Below are positions 52,977-62,207 of a DNA stretch of 64,000 nt, in pieces. The stretch is from Sphingobacterium oryzagri. GTDB taxonomy: Bacteria > Bacteroidota > Bacteroidia > Sphingobacteriales > Sphingobacteriaceae. The notes below the pieces were generated by a model. It made no database searches, had not been told where the DNA came from, and worked only from the letters and a program-made list of their open reading frames with translations. Where the stretch lies: NCBI RefSeq assembly GCF_028736175.1, contig NZ_CP117880.1:1860001-1924000 (forward strand), read 5' to 3'. The position numbers were made by a program, and so were the translations under genes. Position 1 is the stretch's first letter. Each line of letters starts with the position of its first letter.

Positions 52977-54245
52977 ATGAAAGAAAAAAACAGTTCAAGA
53001 CGTGATTTTATCAAAAAAACGTTGATTGGAGCTGCAGCCTTTACCATTGTGCCCCGTCACGTGTTGGGCGGTAAAGGTTTTCTGGCGCCGAGTGATCATC
53101 TAACAAAAGGTGTTATCGGTGTTGGATCCATGGGCAGAGGCCACTTTGCTTATGCTGGCACAAAAACCGTAGCCATTTGTGATGTAGATACCCGACACCT
53201 TGCGATTGCGCAACAGGAGCTTGGCGGCGGAATCAAGGAACATCACGACTACCGTGAGCTGATTCAAAACCCGGAAGTTGATATTGTCCACATTGCCACA
53301 CCGCCGCATTGGCATGGTATTATGGCCGTGGAGGCCGCGCGATCGGGCAAGGATATTTGGTGTGAAAAACCCATGACGCGCACTATCGGTGAAGGTAAGA
53401 AGGTGAAAGAAGCGGTGGAAGTGCACGGCAATGTTTTTCGGTTGAATACCTGGTTTCGTTTTGCTGATAATTTTTACGGTATGACCGTGCCGGTAAAAAA
53501 GATCAAAAAGTTGGTCGATACGGGAATGTTGGGTTGGCCATTGAAGGTGACGATCAGTAAACACACGGGATTTGACTGGAAATTCTTTTGGATAGGAAAA
53601 GAAGATTTGCCGGTAGAACAGGTGCCTAAAGAGCTGGATTACGATATGTGGCTTGGTCCTGCGCCGCATAAACCCTATAGTACACATCGTGTGCATACGA
53701 CGTTTCGCGGTTATTGGGATTATGATGGAGGCGGATTGGGCGATATGGGGCAACACTATTTGGATCCCGTGCAGTATTTTCTGGGCAAGGATAATGAAAG
53801 TCCGGTCAAAATCGAAGTTGATGCGCCGCAGCAGCATTATGATGCGGTGGGTACCTGGCGCAAGATTACCTATACTTATGCAGACGGTTGCCAAATCGTG
53901 TTGGATGGTGCAGGTACAGAAGAAGGTTTGGCGTATATTGAAGGGCCAAAGGGCAAGCTTTATAAAGGATTTGTTTCCGATATTCCCGATTTGGAACGCA
54001 AATTAGCGCAGTATCCAGAGCCTGCACCGCAGGTGACTGATTTTGTCGAGGCTTGTAGGACGAGACAGAAATTCGCCTTGAACGAGCAAAACGGATATTA
54101 CTCGGCAACCTTGGTTAATTTAGGTCTGGCGGCTTTGCGTTTAAATCGTACGTTGGCGTTTGACTCGCAAAAGCAGGAGTTTATTAACGACGAAGCGGCA
54201 AATCGCTTGATTAATCAACCTATGCGTGGTCCGTGGACCATCTAA
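52977..54245 (+). CDS. Gfo/Idh/MocA oxidoreductase, Tat-exported
   Basis: A 422-residue NAD(P)-dependent oxidoreductase. A twin-arginine signal (SSRRDFIKKTLIGAAAFTIVP) directs it to the periplasm; such exported members carry a bound cofactor. The Rossmann motif VIGVGSMGRGH is at about 42-52; the EKPMTR motif with the conserved Lys at about 133-138; GGGLGDMGQHYLD is the substrate-site region. It is 14 bases upstream of the DUF1080 gene: this pair fits oxidation of a glycoside to a 3-keto form and its cleavage. Confidence 0.9.
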   Translation: MKEKNSSRRDFIKKTLIGAAAFTIVPRHVLGGKGFLAPSDHLTKGVIGVGSMGRGHFAYAGTKTVAICDVDTRHLAIAQQELGGGIKEHHDYRELIQNPEVDIVHIATPPHWHGIMAVEAARSGKDIWCEKPMTRTIGEGKKVKEAVEVHGNVFRLNTWFRFADNFYGMTVPVKKIKKLVDTGMLGWPLKVTISKHTGFDWKFFWIGKEDLPVEQVPKELDYDMWLGPAPHKPYSTHRVHTTFRGYWDYDGGGLGDMGQHYLDPVQYFLGKDNESPVKIEVDAPQQHYDAVGTWRKITYTYADGCQIVLDGAGTEEGLAYIEGPKGKLYKGFVSDIPDLERKLAQYPEPAPQVTDFVEACRTRQKFALNEQNGYYSATLVNLGLAALRLNRTLAFDSQKQEFINDEAANRLINQPMRGPWTI

Positions 54246-54259
54246 CACCTAGATAGAAA

Positions 54260-57200
54260 ATGAAAAAAGTATTTAATACACTTTCCGCACTTCTGTTTGT
54301 GCAGCTGCTCGCGCATGCGCAGCAACCGGCCAACAGAACGACGGCCACCAAAATAGCCGACGTACTGGCGCAACAACCTGCAGAAGAGGAAGCCAAGTTT
54401 GCTTCGGCCATGCACGAACTGGAATCGTTTACTTCTGAAGATATTACGCAGCTTCTTTTGGGTCTCCGATCCAAAGGTGCAAGTCGCAGCGGAATAGAAT
54501 ATGCTGCAAATTCGTATGGATTTTATGTGTTGCAAGCGAATAAAGAGAGCCTTCGGCTGAAATTTTCTAACGGCCTGGTAGGTGCTTTAGAGCAACTGAC
54601 GGATAAGCAAGATAAAGGTTTCGTTTTGCAGCTGATAAAGCAGGTTTCTAAAAACGAGGCGATCCCTGCTGTGGTGCCTTATTTGAAAGATACCGAATTA
54701 TTGGATAAGGCCGCCATGGCGCTAAATGGAATTCGAACGGAAGAAGCGGCGCAGGCACTTGCTACAGCACTACAAGGAGCCACCACAGAGCAGGAAGTTG
54801 TAGCGCTTGTTGCTGCATTAGGTGATTTAAAGGCGAAAGACCAAGAGGAGGTTATTATTGCATTGTTGCAGAAGTACCCGTCCGAAAATTTTCAACGTAA
54901 TGCCTACACGGCACTTAGTAAAATTGCAGGCGCGAAGTCTGCTCCTTATTTTTTGGAGAAATTAAAGGCGGTAAACTACCAATTTGATAAAAGTAATGTC
55001 GGCGGACTGACCTTGGCTTACGCGGCTAACCTGGCGGAAACGAATAACCAAAAACTGGCCTTATCGGTGGTCAATCAGGTAATGAAAGGCGCCGTAAGCG
55101 CTAACGCGATAACTTTACAGGCTGGTGCATTGGATTTATTGACAGCGATAGATTCCAGGAAAGCGAAAAAGCAATTGATGAAAGGCGCTTTGTCTGCCAA
55201 TGCGCAATACCGGGCTACGGCATTGCGTTTGTTGCGCGAGCAAGCCACGGCCGCTGAAACCACCAAGCTGATTAAGGCATTAAAAGGTGCTTCGCCAGCG
55301 GTGCAAGAGAGTATTTTTAATTATTTAGCGGTAAAGGCGGCGGCAGCAGACACAACGCTGATCAAAACTCAGCTCGCTTCAGTAAATGATCCGAAGGCGA
55401 AGATCGCTGGATTGCGGGCCTGGTCGACCATTGCAAAAGGCAGCAATAGTTCGGGGCTCATTCAAGCTATTGATGGTGCCAATACGGAGGTGCTGAAAGG
55501 TATCGTTGATTTATTATTGAGCTCAAAAGATACCCATACGATTACGCAGGTAAACGCTGCGCTGGCTGGCGCGGACAGCAAGACGCAACTCGCGTTGTTG
55601 AACGTGCTTGGCACACGTATGGATGATGCTTCGTCAAAGGCCGTTATTCCCTTGCTTTCGACAAACGATGCGGCGGTAAAATCGGCTGCGCTTCAGGTAT
55701 TGCCTAATGTGGCAACGGCTGCTGATGTGCCAACTTTGGTTGATCTATTGGCAAAATCGAATGCCGCGGATGCGCCGCAACTGCAATGGGCTTTGGTCAA
55801 TGCGCTGAACGATGCGGATAATAAGGATCAGCAAATCACGGAACTTGTTGCTGCTATTGCGCGTTATGAAGCGGCTGTGGCGGCCAACTTTTTTCCGGTG
55901 TTGGCGGGCCTTGGCGGCAACGAAGCGCTGGATGCGGTGAACGGCTATCTGGCAAATGCTGCTGTACGTGATGCGGCGATAAAATCGTTGGCGAACTGGA
56001 GCAATCCCGAAGCGCTATCGATATTGATAGGTCTATCTCGTACGGAAAAGGGAACTAATTTCGATGTTGTTTTTTCGGGATTGATCAAACAGATCAATAG
56101 CAGCGAAGAAACTGCCGAGCAGAAAACACTTTATCTCAAAGATGCATTTGCGCTGGCGCAAAACGCTGCGCAAAAAAGAACGGTGTTAGCGAGTTTGCAG
56201 GCTACCGAAACGTATCAGGCATTGATCTTTGCAGGGAAATTTCTGGATGATAACGAATTGAAACGCGCTGCGACTGGTACAGCCATGAATATCGCGATGG
56301 ATAACAAAGCGTATATCGGCGCTGATGTGCGTGCTATCCTCGAAAAGGCTATGGCCAACCTTTCCGGCAGTGAGAGTTCGTATTTGCGGGAAGCGATTGT
56401 TCGGCATTTGGCAGAGATGCCGAAGGGTGAGGGGTATGTGTCGATTTTCAACGGCGTAAATTTGACGGGCTGGAAAGGTTTGGTAGACGACCCGATTAAG
56501 CGAGCTAAGCTATCGGAAAAGGCATTGGCCGATAAGCAACGTGTTGCCGATCAGGAAATGCGGGCAAATTGGAAAGTTGAAAACGGCGATTTGGTCTTTA
56601 CGGGGCATGGTGACAACATCGCGACGATAAAGCAATATGGCGATTTTGAAATGTTGGTCGATTGGAAGCTTGACCCGAATGGCAAGGAACCAGATGCTGG
56701 CGTTTATTTACGCGGTACACCGCAAGTGCAGATTTGGGATATCTCGCGTACCAATGTTGGTGCGCAGGTCGGATCGGGTGGATTGTATAATAACCAAAAA
56801 CATGCGAAAGATCCGTTAAAGGTAGCCGATAATGCGCTTGGCGAATGGAATACGTTTAAAATTCGTATGGTTGGTGAGCAGGTATCCGTTTGGTTGAATG
56901 GCGAGTTGGTGGTGGATAACGTGGTGCTGGAGAACTATTGGGACCGTAATCAGTCTATTTTTCCGACTGAGCAGATCGAGCTGCAAGCGCATGGCTCGCG
57001 TGTGTGGTATCGGGAAATTTATGTTAAAGAGCTGGCGCGTAAGGAAGTGACACGGTTAACAGCCGCCGAAAAGTCGGAAGGTTTTGATTTGTTGTTTGAT
57101 GGCACTAACTTGGATAAATGGACAGCAACAAGCGCTTACGAGATTAATCCGGAAGGATATATTCGCGCCAATCCGGATGCTAAGTTTGGCAAAAACCTGT

Positions 57201-57652
57201 ACACGAAGGAGCAATATGCTGATTTTGTGTATCGCTTTGATTTTAAATTGACACCCGGAGCAAACAATGGCGTAGGAATCCGCACGCCATTGGAAGGCGA
57301 TGCGGCGTATGCTGGTACGGAGATTCAGATTTTGGATAATGATGCGGATATTTACAAGAATCTGCACGACTATCAGTATCACGGCTCAGCCTACGGCATC
57401 ATTCCGGCCAAGCGTGCTGCCATGAAGCCGATGGGCGAATGGAATAGCCAGGAGATATGGCTGAAAGGGAGCAAAATCAAAGTAACGCTGAATGGCGTGG
57501 TGATCTTGGACGGCGACCTGGCTGCGGCTTCCAAAAATGGTACGCTCGATAAGAAAGAACATCCCGGGTTAAGAAACAGCACGGGCCATATCGGCTTTTT
57601 AGGTCATGGTACGGAAGTGTTTTTTAGAAATATTCGCGTGAAACGTCTCTAG
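54260..57652 (+). CDS. large HEAT-repeat protein with two DUF1080 domains
   Basis: An 1130-residue exported protein. Signal peptide (LLAHAQQ, residue 20); a long alpha-solenoid of HEAT-like repeats (about 80-700); a first DUF1080 domain (YVSIFNGVNLTGWKGL, from about 723) and a second (FDLLFDGTNLDKWTA, from about 939). DUF1080 proteins are 3-keto-disaccharide hydrolases/lyases of the concanavalin-like fold. The upstream oxidoreductase makes a coherent pathway: oxidise, then cleave. The solenoid may serve assembly or binding. It ends at a strong terminator. Confidence 0.88.
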   Translation: MKKVFNTLSALLFVQLLAHAQQPANRTTATKIADVLAQQPAEEEAKFASAMHELESFTSEDITQLLLGLRSKGASRSGIEYAANSYGFYVLQANKESLRLKFSNGLVGALEQLTDKQDKGFVLQLIKQVSKNEAIPAVVPYLKDTELLDKAAMALNGIRTEEAAQALATALQGATTEQEVVALVAALGDLKAKDQEEVIIALLQKYPSENFQRNAYTALSKIAGAKSAPYFLEKLKAVNYQFDKSNVGGLTLAYAANLAETNNQKLALSVVNQVMKGAVSANAITLQAGALDLLTAIDSRKAKKQLMKGALSANAQYRATALRLLREQATAAETTKLIKALKGASPAVQESIFNYLAVKAAAADTTLIKTQLASVNDPKAKIAGLRAWSTIAKGSNSSGLIQAIDGANTEVLKGIVDLLLSSKDTHTITQVNAALAGADSKTQLALLNVLGTRMDDASSKAVIPLLSTNDAAVKSAALQVLPNVATAADVPTLVDLLAKSNAADAPQLQWALVNALNDADNKDQQITELVAAIARYEAAVAANFFPVLAGLGGNEALDAVNGYLANAAVRDAAIKSLANWSNPEALSILIGLSRTEKGTNFDVVFSGLIKQINSSEETAEQKTLYLKDAFALAQNAAQKRTVLASLQATETYQALIFAGKFLDDNELKRAATGTAMNIAMDNKAYIGADVRAILEKAMANLSGSESSYLREAIVRHLAEMPKGEGYVSIFNGVNLTGWKGLVDDPIKRAKLSEKALADKQRVADQEMRANWKVENGDLVFTGHGDNIATIKQYGDFEMLVDWKLDPNGKEPDAGVYLRGTPQVQIWDISRTNVGAQVGSGGLYNNQKHAKDPLKVADNALGEWNTFKIRMVGEQVSVWLNGELVVDNVVLENYWDRNQSIFPTEQIELQAHGSRVWYREIYVKELARKEVTRLTAAEKSEGFDLLFDGTNLDKWTATSAYEINPEGYIRANPDAKFGKNLYTKEQYADFVYRFDFKLTPGANNGVGIRTPLEGDAAYAGTEIQILDNDADIYKNLHDYQYHGSAYGIIPAKRAAMKPMGEWNSQEIWLKGSKIKVTLNGVVILDGDLAAASKNGTLDKKEHPGLRNSTGHIGFLGHGTEVFFRNIRVKRL

Positions 57653-57666
57653 GAGATAGGTGTGTT

Positions 57667-57728
57667 TAAAAAGCGCTACCGCCTTAACCGATCTTTGGAT
57701 CGTTTAAGGCTGGTAGCGCTTTTTTTTA
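57667..57728 (+). terminator. strong rho-independent terminator
   Basis: AAAAAGCGCTACCGCCTTAA... pairs with ...TTAAGGCTGGTAGCGCTTTTT (stem over 20 bp, one mismatch), then T8. It ends the Gfo/Idh-DUF1080 unit. Confidence 0.95.
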
Positions 57729-57849
57729 TGAAGTAATTTGATGATACCCGTGGTATCGATGTGAAATTTTCAACCCTACGGTCAATAAACGCTTCGTGGA
57801 TAACGTCATCTACGTTTCACCAAGCGATGGGAGACAAGCGATTGATGCG

Positions 57850-57940
57850 AGTTTGTGTGATATACGACTCCTACGGAGTCGAAAAAATAAATCGTATAAA
57901 TTTTCTATAAATATATGACCTCGCTTAGGTCAAAAACAGT
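57850..57940. repeat. short cassette, copy 1 (palindromes P1 and P2)
   Basis: CGACTCCTACGGAGTCG (57865-57881) followed by A-rich spacer and TATGACCTCGCTTAGGTCA (57914-57932). Both are perfect or near-perfect palindromes. Preceded by the core and followed by the GTCGCTTTGCGAAATGTGAA segment that begins the next core. Confidence 0.9.
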
Positions 57941-58041
57941 AGAATGTCGCTTTGCGAAATGTGAACGTTTGCGATATTAATCGCTTTACGGATAACGTCA
58001 TCTACGTTTCACCAAGCGATGGGAGACAAGCAATTGACGCA

Positions 58042-58132
58042 GGATTGTGTGATATACGACTCCTACGGAGTCGAAAAAAAGAAAAACAACATTTTCTATA
58101 ACTATATGACCTCGCTGAGGTCAAAAACAGTG
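58042..58132. repeat. short cassette, copy 2
   Basis: Same arrangement as copy 1: palindrome P1 at 58057-58073 and P2 at 58105-58122 (here CTGAGG, making it perfect). It replaces the long unit tail at this place. Differences from copy 1 are confined to the A/T-rich spacer. Confidence 0.9.
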
Positions 58133-58139
58133 GATTATC

Positions 58140-58701
58140 GATTTGCGAAGTTTAGTGAACGTTTGCGATATTAATCGCTTTACGGATAACGTCATCCACG
58201 TTTCATCAAGCGATGGGCGACAAGCAATTGACGCAGGTTTTGCGTTGGGAAGGCATGAGAAATTGTTATTAAAAAATACAAAAGGATTTTTTAATAACAA
58301 TTTCTAGCCTGCGCGGCAATTGGCTTGTGTGGGAAGGATGGTGCGACAGATCGCCTCGATGAAACAACAGGCTTTTGCTTCCTTTTGGCCTTCAAAAGGA
58401 AGTCCCTGTCCCGGAAAGGGACAAAAAATATGTTGAAAGGATCTTTTTCCCTCCACACAAACCTTTCCGCCGCTCGCCGCGGCAAGGCCTTCCTTGGAAG
58501 AACCCAAGGAAGCAAGGTTCTCTTGTCTCCTGAAGGTGGTTTGTCGCACAAAGCCCTCACACAAAAAGCAAGGCGCTTCGAAAGCTGGAATAACATCGAA
58601 ACCCTTATAGGGGATTTCGATATGATTCCTAGGCTTTATCCCTCCCCACAAAACCCGAGCGCATTGCTTTTCCCCACCACTACATGAGACATTTTAATAT
58701 A
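58140..58701. repeat. long repeat unit 1, tail X
   Basis: Core, hairpin 58259-58304 (GAAATTGTTATTAAAAAAT/ATTTTTTAATAACAATTTC, 19-bp perfect stem), body with CTTCCTTTT/AAAAGGAAG and GTCCC/GGGAC stems, then tail X. Tail X begins with stem CTTCCTTGG-AAGAAC-CCAAGGAAG and runs to the TTTTAATATATCGCTTTGCG join to the next core. Confidence 0.9.
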
Positions 58702-59278
58702 TCGCTTTGCGAAGTTTAGTGAACGTTCGCGATATTAACCGCTCAGCGAAAAACGTCATCCACGTTTCATCAAGCGATGGGAGACAAGCAATTGACGCAG
58801 GTTTTGCGTTGGGAAGGCATGAGAAATTGTTATTAAAAAATACAAGAGGATTTTTTAATAACAATTTCTAGCCTGAGCGTAAATTGGTTGTGTGGGAAGG
58901 ATGGTGCGACAGATCGCCTCGATGAAACAAAAGGCTTTTGCTTCCTTTTGGCCTTCAAAAGGAAGTCCCCGTCCCGGAAAGGGACAAAAAATATGTTGAA
59001 AGGATCTTTTTCCCTCCCACAAACCTTTCCGCCGCTCGCCGCGGCAAGGCCTTCCTTTTTTTCTTGATAAAAAAAGGAAGCAAAAACCGACTGTAAGGAG
59101 CTCATGGATACAAAAAACAAACAAGAGTCCATAAAATCAAGGCTTGGATTCTCAGTGCTATCTCGTATGTGAATAGCCTAAACCATCCGAAACTCGCTAC
59201 GCTCAGACAGCGGATGCTTTTTAACGTCTATTCATCATCCGTGATTACGCCCTCGAATCCAAGGCCGTTTGATTTGAA
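58702..59278. repeat. long repeat unit 2, tail Y
   Basis: Core variant ending CCGCTCAGCGAAAAACG; hairpin at 58823-58868. Tail Y begins with stem CTTCCTTTTTTT-CTTGAT-AAAAAAAGGAAG and continues through AAGGAGCTCATGGATAC and CGCTACGCTCAGACAGCG to TTTGATTTGAATATCGC. Confidence 0.9.
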
Positions 59279-59861
59279 TATCGCTTTGCGAAGTTTTGTG
59301 AACGCTCGCGATGTTAACCGCTTTACGAATAACGTCATCCACGTTTCATCAAGCGATGGAAAACAAGCAATTGACGCAGGTTTTGCGATGGGAAGGCATG
59401 AGAAATTGTTATTAAAAAATACAAAAGGATTTTTTAATAACAATTTCTAGCCTGCGCGGCAATTGGCTTGTGTGGGAAGGATGGTGCGACAGATCGCCTC
59501 GATGAAACAACAGGCTTTTGCTTCCTTTTGGCCTTCAAAAGGAAGTCCCTGTCCCGGAAAGCGACAAAAAATATGTTGAAAGGATCTTTTTCCCTCCACA
59601 CAAACCTTTCCGCCGCTCGCCGCGGCAAGGCCTTCCTTTTTTTCTTGATAAAAAAAGGAAGCAAAAACCGACTGTAAGGAGCTCATGGATACAAAAAACA
59701 AACAAGAGTCCATAAAATCAAGGCTGGGATTCTCAGTGCTATCTCGTATGTGAATAGCCTAAACCATCCGAAACTCGCTACGCTCAGACAGCGGATGCTT
59801 TTTAACGTCTATTCATCATCCGTGATTACGCCCTCGAATCCAAGGCCGTTTGATTTGAATA
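59279..59861. repeat. long repeat unit 3, tail Y
   Basis: Hairpin at 59402-59447. Tail Y again, nearly identical to unit 2. The core has GATGTTAACCGCTTTACG, and the plus-strand frame runs through it to a stop (59169-59450). Confidence 0.9.
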
Positions 59862-60420
59862 TCGCTTTGCGAAGTTTTGTGAACGCTCGCGTTATCAAAC
59901 GCTAGCAAACAACGTCCTTAACGTTTCATCAAGCGATGGGAGACAAGCAATTGACGCAGGTTTTGCGATGGGAAGGCATGAGAAATTGTTATTAAAAAAT
60001 ACAAAAGGATTTTTAATAACAATTTCTAGCCTGCGCGGCAATTGGCTTGTGTGGGGAGGACGGTGCGACAGATCGCCTCGATGAAACAACAGGCTTTTGC
60101 TTCCTTTTGGCCTTCAAAAGGAAGTCCCCGTCCCGGAAAGGGACAAAAAATATGTTGAAAGGATCTTTTTCCCTCCACACAAACCTTTCCGCCGCTCGCC
60201 GCGGCAAGGCCTTCCTTGGAAGAACCCAAGGAAGCAAGGTTCTCTTGTCTCCTGAAGGTGGTTTGTCGCACAAAGCCCTCACCTAAAAAGCAAGGCGCTT
60301 CGAAAGCTGGAACAACATCGAAACCCTTAAAGAGGATTTCGATATGATTCCTAGGCTTTATCCTTCCCCACAAAACCCAAGCGCATTGCTTTTCCCCACC
60401 ACTACATGAGACATTTTAAT
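59862..60420. repeat. long repeat unit 4, tail X
   Basis: Hairpin at 59982-60026, one T shorter (45 bases) than the others. The core carries the variant CGTTATCAAACGCTAGCAAA. Tail X follows, nearly identical to unit 1. Confidence 0.9.
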
Positions 60421-60850
60421 ATGTCGCTTTGCGAAATGTGAACGCTCGCGTTATCAAACGCTAGCAAACAACGTCCTCAACGTTTCATCAAGCGATGGGT
60501 GACAAGCAATTGACGCAGGTTTTGCGTTGGGAAGGCATGAGAAATTGTTATTAAAAAATACAAGAGGATTTTTTAATAACAATTTCTAGCCTGAGCGTAA
60601 ATTGGTTGTGTGGGAAGGATGGTGCGACAGATCGCCTCGATGAAACAAAAGGCTTTTGCTTCCTTTTGGCCTTCAAAAGGAAGTCCCCGTCCCGGAAAGG
60701 GACAACAGCGACATACGACTCCTACGGAGTCTAAAAAAAGAAAAACAGCCTTTTCTATAAATATATGACCCCGCTGAGGTCAATCTACTACATGAGACAT
60801 TTTGCTATAGCGCTTTGCAATCTTGTGAACATTCGCGTCCATTGGCTTGT
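60421..60850. repeat. long repeat unit 5, truncated, with short cassette
   Basis: Hairpin at 60541-60586. The body ends at the GTCCCGGAAAGGGAC stem and joins a P1/P2 cassette (P1-like CGACTCCTACGGAGTCT at 60716-60732, P2-like TGACCCCGCTGAGGTCA at 60766-60782), then a broken core piece and a fragment of the body (TTGGCTTGTGTGGGAAGGAT). Confidence 0.9.
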
Positions 60851-60992
60851 GTGGGAAGGATGGTGCGACAAATCGCCTCGATGAAACAAGGACTTTTTTG
60901 AATGCTTTTTGTGTCCAGACAAAAAGTACTACCCCGTCCCGGCAAGGAACTTCCAACACATCACTATTAACAACTGAACTCGATAACCTTTA

Positions 60993-62207
60993 TTACACTT
61001 GTTTCAATAGCGGCATCCCAAATCCAGGTTTGTTTGGCAAGAAAAGCTTTCCATTTTTTAAATAATAACCCGATAGGTCGACATCTTCCGATGTACTGGA
61101 TACACCTTCTATCGTGACTGTATTGCCCAACGCTGCGGCAAGTTGCGCCGTGTAATGTGTTTTTAATAAAGAACCCCAGGCGTGCGGCGAAGCTTGTGCT
61201 CCCCAGCGCTTCAAGTTTGGCATCAGTTTACGCCAATTCGTGAAACCTAGTCCTTCAATATCTGTGAGGTGCACATCGAGCAGCTTTTTTTCGATGAGGG
61301 ATTGAAGCAAAGCAGGATCTGGGTCGGCTTCGCCATCTGCTAAAAGTGTTTCGATTCCTTCATCTTTCAGCCAGCTTCGCAGCTTGCGATAATCCGTTTC
61401 CGTTTCGTGAAACGGTTCTTCGATCCAAAAAAGTTTAACACCGCGAATACCTTGCATGTAGCGAATAAACTGATCTACGGAAAAGCCGTTGTTGCCGTCA
61501 ACCAGTATTTTGCAATCGGGAAAAGCAGCGGCCACTTTGTTGGTGATTTCTATATCACGTTGTAACCCTTGCTCAAAGGGCATCCATCGATGTCCACGAC
61601 CAATTTTTAGTTTAAACTGGCGATAGCCCAAGCGGTAGTCTGCCGCGCATTCTTCCAAAATTTTGTCTATACCTGCCGGCTTTCCTTCCGGCTCAAGATC
61701 GTCAAAGTAGATCATGCCGCTATAACAGTCGTTTATGATGGGTTTTGTCTTTCCGAGCAAGCTATACACCGGTTTATCGACAATTACGCCTGCAAGATCG
61801 TGTAATGCTATATCGAACGGAATGTAGTTATCATCCTTGATACCGATGTCTTGTTGAAAAAAATCAGCAACAGTCTTGCCCACCATCGTGCCCGCCAGTT
61901 GCTGCGCTTCTTTCCTTGAACCGCGCAACGATGCCCAGCCGCTTGCGCCTTTATCGGTTTTGATGACACAAATCTCCACATCCGGACCGTATCCATGCAA
62001 ACCGAGTCGCGCATTTTTACCAACCAAACGCGGATAACGCAGCGCTACCGATGAAAATTTGATATCCTGAATGCGGTGGTAGGCTAGTTCCTGGTCTACT
62101 GAAGTTTTGGGAAATAAATCAAGAGATGATCCAAATAAAGGATCGTTAATTACTGCTGTAGATACGAGGCCAAGCTGTAGCGCACGTAAAAATGTTCTTC
62201 TTTCCAT
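60993..62207 (-). CDS. mandelate racemase/enolase-superfamily enzyme, Tat-type signal
   Basis: A 404-residue enolase-superfamily protein. The N-terminus (ERRTFLRALQLGLVSTAV) looks like a twin-arginine signal. The barrel shows KLKIG (Lys199, Lys201), Asp237 in LVDGNNG, Glu263 in FWIEEPF and DGE at 291-293, the residues that bind Mg and abstract a proton in the family; a His occurs late (QASPHAWGS). It would act on sugar acids or related compounds. It is single; the repeat array abuts its 3' end. Confidence 0.85.
   Translation of the reverse strand: MERRTFLRALQLGLVSTAVINDPLFGSSLDLFPKTSVDQELAYHRIQDIKFSSVALRYPRLVGKNARLGLHGYGPDVEICVIKTDKGASGWASLRGSRKEAQQLAGTMVGKTVADFFQQDIGIKDDNYIPFDIALHDLAGVIVDKPVYSLLGKTKPIINDCYSGMIYFDDLEPEGKPAGIDKILEECAADYRLGYRQFKLKIGRGHRWMPFEQGLQRDIEITNKVAAAFPDCKILVDGNNGFSVDQFIRYMQGIRGVKLFWIEEPFHETETDYRKLRSWLKDEGIETLLADGEADPDPALLQSLIEKKLLDVHLTDIEGLGFTNWRKLMPNLKRWGAQASPHAWGSLLKTHYTAQLAAALGNTVTIEGVSSTSEDVDLSGYYLKNGKLFLPNKPGFGMPLLKQV

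Larger units (their letters stand above)
57755..60850. repeat. modular repeat array, about 3.1 kb, gene-free
   Basis: This stretch has no gene but is made of nested repeats on a period of about 560-580 bases. Three layers are seen. A core (GATAACGTCATCCACGTTTC, then ATCAAGCGATGGGAGACAAG and CAATTGACGCAGG) occurs seven times. Behind five of these lies a 46-base hairpin. Behind each hairpin lies a shared body, followed by one of several alternative tails. Short cassettes with two small palindromes occur three times. Open frames on both strands are repeat-derived and lack starts or codon bias. Individual units are listed separately. Confidence 0.92.

Noticed and set aside
53100..53894. 264-codon frame opposite the Gfo/Idh/MocA gene
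   Set aside because: Antisense shadow; the sense frame has all motifs.
58291..60373. Proteins of about 65-120 residues in the repeat array
   Set aside because: They recur with each unit in several overlapping frames on both strands, have no start signals and no known fold; they follow the repeats.
57755..60850. Retron, diversity-generating element or integron
   Set aside because: No reverse transcriptase, integrase or attC-like site is found in or next to the array.
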